A stretch of DNA of 64,000 bases from Litchfieldella anticariensis FP35 = DSM 16096. Lineage in GTDB: Bacteria > Pseudomonadota > Gammaproteobacteria > Pseudomonadales > Halomonadaceae. The position numbers and the translations under genes are program-made. The notes under the pieces are model-generated. The model saw nothing but the letters and a program-made list of their open reading frames with translations, searched no databases and had not been told where the DNA came from. The stretch lies in NCBI RefSeq assembly GCF_000409775.1, contig NZ_KE332377.1, positions 124,001 to 188,000 of the forward strand, in the 5' to 3' direction. This document shows, one piece after another, positions 60,796 to 64,000 of the stretch; positions within the stretch are counted from its first letter, which is position 1, and each line of letters starts with the position of its first letter.

Positions 60796-62463
60796 TCACA
60801 TGTTGGGGTAGTTGGGCCCGCCACCGCCTTCCGGTGCCACCCAGGTGATGTTCTGGGCTGGGTCCTTGATGTCGCAGGTCTTGCAGTGAATGCAATTCTG
60901 GAAATTGATCTGGAATTTCGGTTGTCCTGCTTCGTCCTCGACCACCTCGTAGACTCCAACCGGACAATAGCGTTGTGCCGGCTCGTCGTACTTGGGCAGA
61001 TTGTCGCGAATCGGCAGCTCGGGATCCGTGAGCTTGAGATGGCAGGGCTGATCTTCCTCATGGTTGGTATTGGAAAGAAACACCGAGGAGGGTTTATCGA
61101 ACGACAACTTGCCATCCGGCTTGGGGTAATCGATCGGCTGGTATTCGCTGGCTGGCTTGAGTGCGGCATGATCCGAGGTCGTATCATGCAGAGTAGGCAG
61201 TTTGCCACCCAGCAGTTGATCGAGGAAGTTGTAGGCGCCGCCACCCACGGTGCCGTATTTGTGAATTGCCGGCCCAAAGCTGCGACTCTCGTCGAGTTCA
61301 CGGTAAGCCCAGCTCTGCTCCCACTTGGCGGCGAAGGCAGTGAGCTCGTTACCGCCTTCGTCGCCGTTGGCGATGGCTTCGAAGACGCTTTCGGCGGCCA
61401 CCATGCCGGACTTCATGGCCGTGTGTAGCCCCTTGATCTTGGCGAAGTTCAGCGTACCGGCATCGCAGCCAATCAACAGGCCGCCAGGGAACGTCATCTT
61501 GGGCAGGCAGTTGAGCCCACCCTTGGTGATGGCCCGGGCACCATAAGCCACCCGCGAGCCGCCTTCCAGATACTGCTTGAGCAGCGGGTGATGCTTCATG
61601 CGCTGGAATTCATCGAACGGCGAGAGGTAGGGGTTTTGATAGGACAGGTCGATGATCAGACCCACCACCACTTGCTGGTTTTCGGCGTGATAAAGGAACC
61701 AACCGCCGTGAGTGTGCTTGTCCAGCGGCCAACCAGCGCCGTGCAGTACCAAGCCGGGTTCGTGCTTGTCGGCGGGCACGTCCCACAATTCCTTGAGACC
61801 AATGCCGTAGTGCTGTGGATCGCTGTCCTTGGCCAAATCGAAGCGTCCGATCAGGCGCTTGCCCAGATGACCGCGAGACCCTTCAGCGAACAGCGTGTAC
61901 TTGGCCCGCAGTTCCATACCGGGCATATGGCTGTCCTTGGGCTGACCATCGGCACCGATACCCATGTCGCCAATGAGGATGCCGCGTACGGTACCGTCGT
62001 CGTCATGCAGCACTTCCTGGGCAGCGAAGCCCGGAAAGATCTCCACGCCGAGTTGCTCGGCCTGCTCGGCTAGCCAACGGCACAGGTTACCGGCACTGAT
62101 GACATAACGGGTCAACTCGCCACCGATATTGTGCATGGGTTTGGGCACGAAAGCATTGGGCAGTTTTTGGGCGCTCTCGGCGTCCTTGAGCAAGTAGACC
62201 TCGTCGCGAGTGGCGGGGGTGGTCAACGGGGCCCCACGTTCGGTCCAATCGGGGAACAGTTCATTCAGCGCCCGGGGCTCGAAAATCGCGCCGGAGAGGA
62301 TATGGGCCCCCACCTCGGAGCCCTTTTCGACCACGCACACCGTCAGTTCGCGCTCGGCGTCCTGGGCCTGCTGCATCAGGCGGCAGGCTGCCGCCAGCCC
62401 TGAAGGGCCAGCGCCGACGATGACTACGTCGAAATCCATGAATTCGCGTTCTACCTGTTCCAC
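60796..62463 (-). CDS. etfD: Electron transfer flavoprotein:ubiquinone oxidoreductase
   Basis: Passes electrons from reduced ETF to ubiquinone at the inner membrane. The 555-residue product has the FAD site DVVIVGAGPSGLAAACRLM, a central quinone-binding region and a C-terminal 4Fe-4S cluster motif with Cys in RYCPVGVYE and CIHCKTCDIKDP. It needs EtfAB, whose genes start divergently 259 bases away, and both serve beta-oxidation and amino-acid or dimethylglycine dehydrogenases. Confidence 0.96.
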   Translation of the reverse strand: MEQVEREFMDFDVVIVGAGPSGLAAACRLMQQAQDAERELTVCVVEKGSEVGAHILSGAIFEPRALNELFPDWTERGAPLTTPATRDEVYLLKDAESAQKLPNAFVPKPMHNIGGELTRYVISAGNLCRWLAEQAEQLGVEIFPGFAAQEVLHDDDGTVRGILIGDMGIGADGQPKDSHMPGMELRAKYTLFAEGSRGHLGKRLIGRFDLAKDSDPQHYGIGLKELWDVPADKHEPGLVLHGAGWPLDKHTHGGWFLYHAENQQVVVGLIIDLSYQNPYLSPFDEFQRMKHHPLLKQYLEGGSRVAYGARAITKGGLNCLPKMTFPGGLLIGCDAGTLNFAKIKGLHTAMKSGMVAAESVFEAIANGDEGGNELTAFAAKWEQSWAYRELDESRSFGPAIHKYGTVGGGAYNFLDQLLGGKLPTLHDTTSDHAALKPASEYQPIDYPKPDGKLSFDKPSSVFLSNTNHEEDQPCHLKLTDPELPIRDNLPKYDEPAQRYCPVGVYEVVEDEAGQPKFQINFQNCIHCKTCDIKDPAQNITWVAPEGGGGPNYPNM

Positions 62464-62600
62464 ATCTTGTCTCCTTCGTCATCGACACACCGGGCCGATC
62501 ACGGGGTGTCGTCAATCTAGCCAGTCAAGTGTCAATTGTGCGGCATTCGTGGCGGGCTTGATACCCGTCATAGGGCTCTTCTTGCTTTACGTTCGATTTA

Positions 62601-62612
62601 AAACGGTCGTTT
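62601..62612. promoter_or_regulatory. PsrA-like palindrome between etfD and etfB
   Basis: AAACGGTCGTTT is an inverted repeat (AAACG/CGTTT with a two-base centre) in the 259-base gap between the divergent etfD and etfB genes. The G that follows gives GTTTG, close to the AAAC-N4-GTTTG core of the fatty-acid regulator PsrA known from Pseudomonas. The site is inferred, not proven. Confidence 0.45.
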
Positions 62613-62722
62613 GCTTCTGATCTGTGCCCATGATATGCATAATAGAAATGAGAAGGTACCCCTACCAAGGGTGACTAAGGGTAGAATTGGACGGTTCCGA
62701 TACTGAACCTAGCGAGGACACC

Positions 62723-63472
62723 ATGAAAGTACTCGTCGCGGTCAAACGCGTCATCGACTACAACGTCAAGATCCGGGTCAAGCCGGACAACTCCGACGTC
62801 GACCTCACCAACGTCAAGATGGCCATGAACCCGTTCTGCGAGATCGCCGTGGAAGAAGCGGTGCGCCTCAAGGAGCGCGGTGTGGCCAGCGAGGTGGTCG
62901 CCGTCACCGTCGGCCCCAAGGCCGCCCAGGAGCAGTTGCGCACCGCGCTCGCCTTGGGCGCCGATCGCGCCATTCACGTCGAGACCGAGGCCAAGGTCGA
63001 GTCGCTGGCAGTGGCCAAGCTGCTGGCCAAGGTCGTCGAGGCGGAGCAGCCGCAACTGGTGATCCTCGGCAAGCAGGCCATCGACACCGACAACAACCAG
63101 ACCGGGCAGATGCTTGCCGCCTTGACCGGGCTGCCCCAGGGCACCTTCGCCTCCGCGGTGAAAGTGGACGGGGACAAGCTGCAGGTGACCCGCGAGATCG
63201 ACGGCGGCTTGCAGACCATCGACTTGAGCCTGCCGGCCATCGTTACCACCGATCTGCGCCTCAACGAACCGCGCTATGCCAAGCTGCCCGACATCATGAA
63301 GGCCAAGAAGAAGCCGCTGGACACCCAGACGCCCGAAGCGCTGGGGGTCGAGGTGGCGTCGAAGGTCACGCTGCTCAAGGTCGAGCCGCCGGCCGAGCGC
63401 CAGGGCGGCATCAAGGTAGGCTCGGTGGACGAGCTGGTCGACAAACTCAAGAACGAAGCCAAAGTGCTTTGA
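62723..63472 (+). CDS. etfB: Electron transfer flavoprotein beta subunit
   Basis: The 249-residue product [19 protein letters not shown] has the ETF-beta signature in the region after [28 protein letters not shown], and [11 protein letters not shown] near the AMP site. The ATG at 62723 is preferred to 62687, because the shorter form starts at the family N-terminus and follows GAGGA. Codons are much more GC-ending than in the upstream genes. Confidence 0.96.
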   Translation: MKVLVAVKRVIDYNVKIRVKPDNSDVDLTNVKMAMNPFCEIAVEEAVRLKERGVASEVVAVTVGPKAAQEQLRTALALGADRAIHVETEAKVESLAVAKLLAKVVEAEQPQLVILGKQAIDTDNNQTGQMLAALTGLPQGTFASAVKVDGDKLQVTREIDGGLQTIDLSLPAIVTTDLRLNEPRYAKLPDIMKAKKKPLDTQTPEALGVEVASKVTLLKVEPPAERQGGIKVGSVDELVDKLKNEAKVL

Positions 63473-63486
63473 AAGGGGCTGATTTC

Positions 63487-64000
63487 ATGAGCATTCTGAT
63501 CCTGGCCGACCATCACGAGGGTCAACTCGGTGCTGCCACGGCCCATGTGGTCGCTGCCGCCCAGCAGATTACCAACGCCAGTGGCGGCGCTATCGACGTG
63601 CTGGTCGTCGGCGAGAACGTTGCCGCCGTGGCCGAGGCCGCCGCCCAGCTCGACGGCGTGACCCGGGTGCGCGTGGCCGACCATGCCGTCTATGCCCACC
63701 AACTCGCCGAGCCGCTGGGTGGGCTGCTGGCCGCGCTGGCCGACGACTACAGCCATGTGCTGTCTAGCGCCTCGACCACCGGCAAGAACGTGCTGCCGCG
63801 GCTGGCCGCGCTCAAGGACGTGTCCCAGCTCTCCGACATCATCGGTGTGGAGAGTGCCGATACCTTCCTGCGCCCGATCTATGCCGGCAACGCCATCGCC
63901 ACCGTGCAGAGTGCCGATCCCCTCAAGGTGATCACCGTGCGCACCTCGGCTTTCGATGCGGTAGCCGAGAGCGGCAGTGCCGCGATCGAAGCCGTGGATA
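63487..64000 (+). CDS. etfA: Electron transfer flavoprotein alpha subunit (partial)
   Basis: Begins MSILILADHHEGQLGAATAH with the ETF-alpha N-terminal domain (SASTTGKNVLPRLAALKD, then DVSQLSDIIGVES) and is cut by the window end after about 171 residues, so the FAD-binding C-terminal half is missing. It lies 14 bases after etfB. Confidence 0.95.
   Translation, partial: MSILILADHHEGQLGAATAHVVAAAQQITNASGGAIDVLVVGENVAAVAEAAAQLDGVTRVRVADHAVYAHQLAEPLGGLLAALADDYSHVLSSASTTGKNVLPRLAALKDVSQLSDIIGVESADTFLRPIYAGNAIATVQSADPLKVITVRTSAFDAVAESGSAAIEAVD

Overview
The window is a chromosomal segment of a gammaproteobacterium, most likely a member of the Halomonadaceae (Halomonas or a close relative). The evidence is a moderately GC-rich sequence, gene orders that run parallel to those of Pseudomonas aeruginosa, an acidic bias in some proteins, and the pairing of Pseudomonas-type housekeeping blocks with an agmatine-degradation pair. 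The assignment to a genus is inference from gene content. I see no rRNA, tRNA, insertion sequence, prophage or CRISPR array.

Region 1 (1-17.7 kb) is the division and cell wall (dcw) cluster, all on the + strand: rsmH, ftsL, ftsI, murE, murF, mraY, murD, ftsW, murG, murC, ddlB, ftsQ, ftsA, ftsZ, then lpxC. Most genes overlap or nearly touch. Internal promoters are visible before ftsA and before lpxC. A terminator closes the cluster.

Region 2 (17.8-28 kb) holds a divergent DciA-like gene (DUF721), a short frame-disturbed secretory ORF just upstream of secA, then secA, argJ and a mutT-thiE fusion. A convergent aguA-aguB pair (agmatine to putrescine) follows, then one lolC/E-type permease gene with lolD.

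Region 3 (28-37.5 kb) is an envelope and LPS block: DUF2062, comEC, exbB/exbD-type genes, msbA, lpxK, a Trm112-like gene, kdsB, a low-molecular-weight phosphatase and murB. It meets rne head-on at a strong bidirectional terminator. RNase E carries about ten copies of a 19-residue repeat in its tail.

Region 4 (41-54.9 kb) contains rluC, a HAD phosphatase gene, sppA and maf, followed by the fatty-acid block yceD-rpmF-plsX-fabD-fabG-acpP-fabF-pabC-mltG-tmk-holB-pilZ-tatD. Region 5 (55-64 kb) has DUF1285, a UvrD-like helicase, sseA, an isolated wbpB-wbpE-type sugar pair, the ETF:quinone oxidoreductase gene and etfB-etfA, with etfA cut by the window end.

The genes mostly serve one theme: peptidoglycan precursors, division, lipid A/Kdo and fatty-acid supply, protein and lipoprotein export, and RNA turnover. 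I did not find a convincing new multi-gene system. The most useful leads are small: a symmetric site over the lpxC promoter, an apparently leaderless yceD start, the broken ORF before secA, a 9-bp duplication in lpxK, the RNase E repeat tract, the isolated wbpB-wbpE pair, and a PsrA-like palindrome between the ETF genes.
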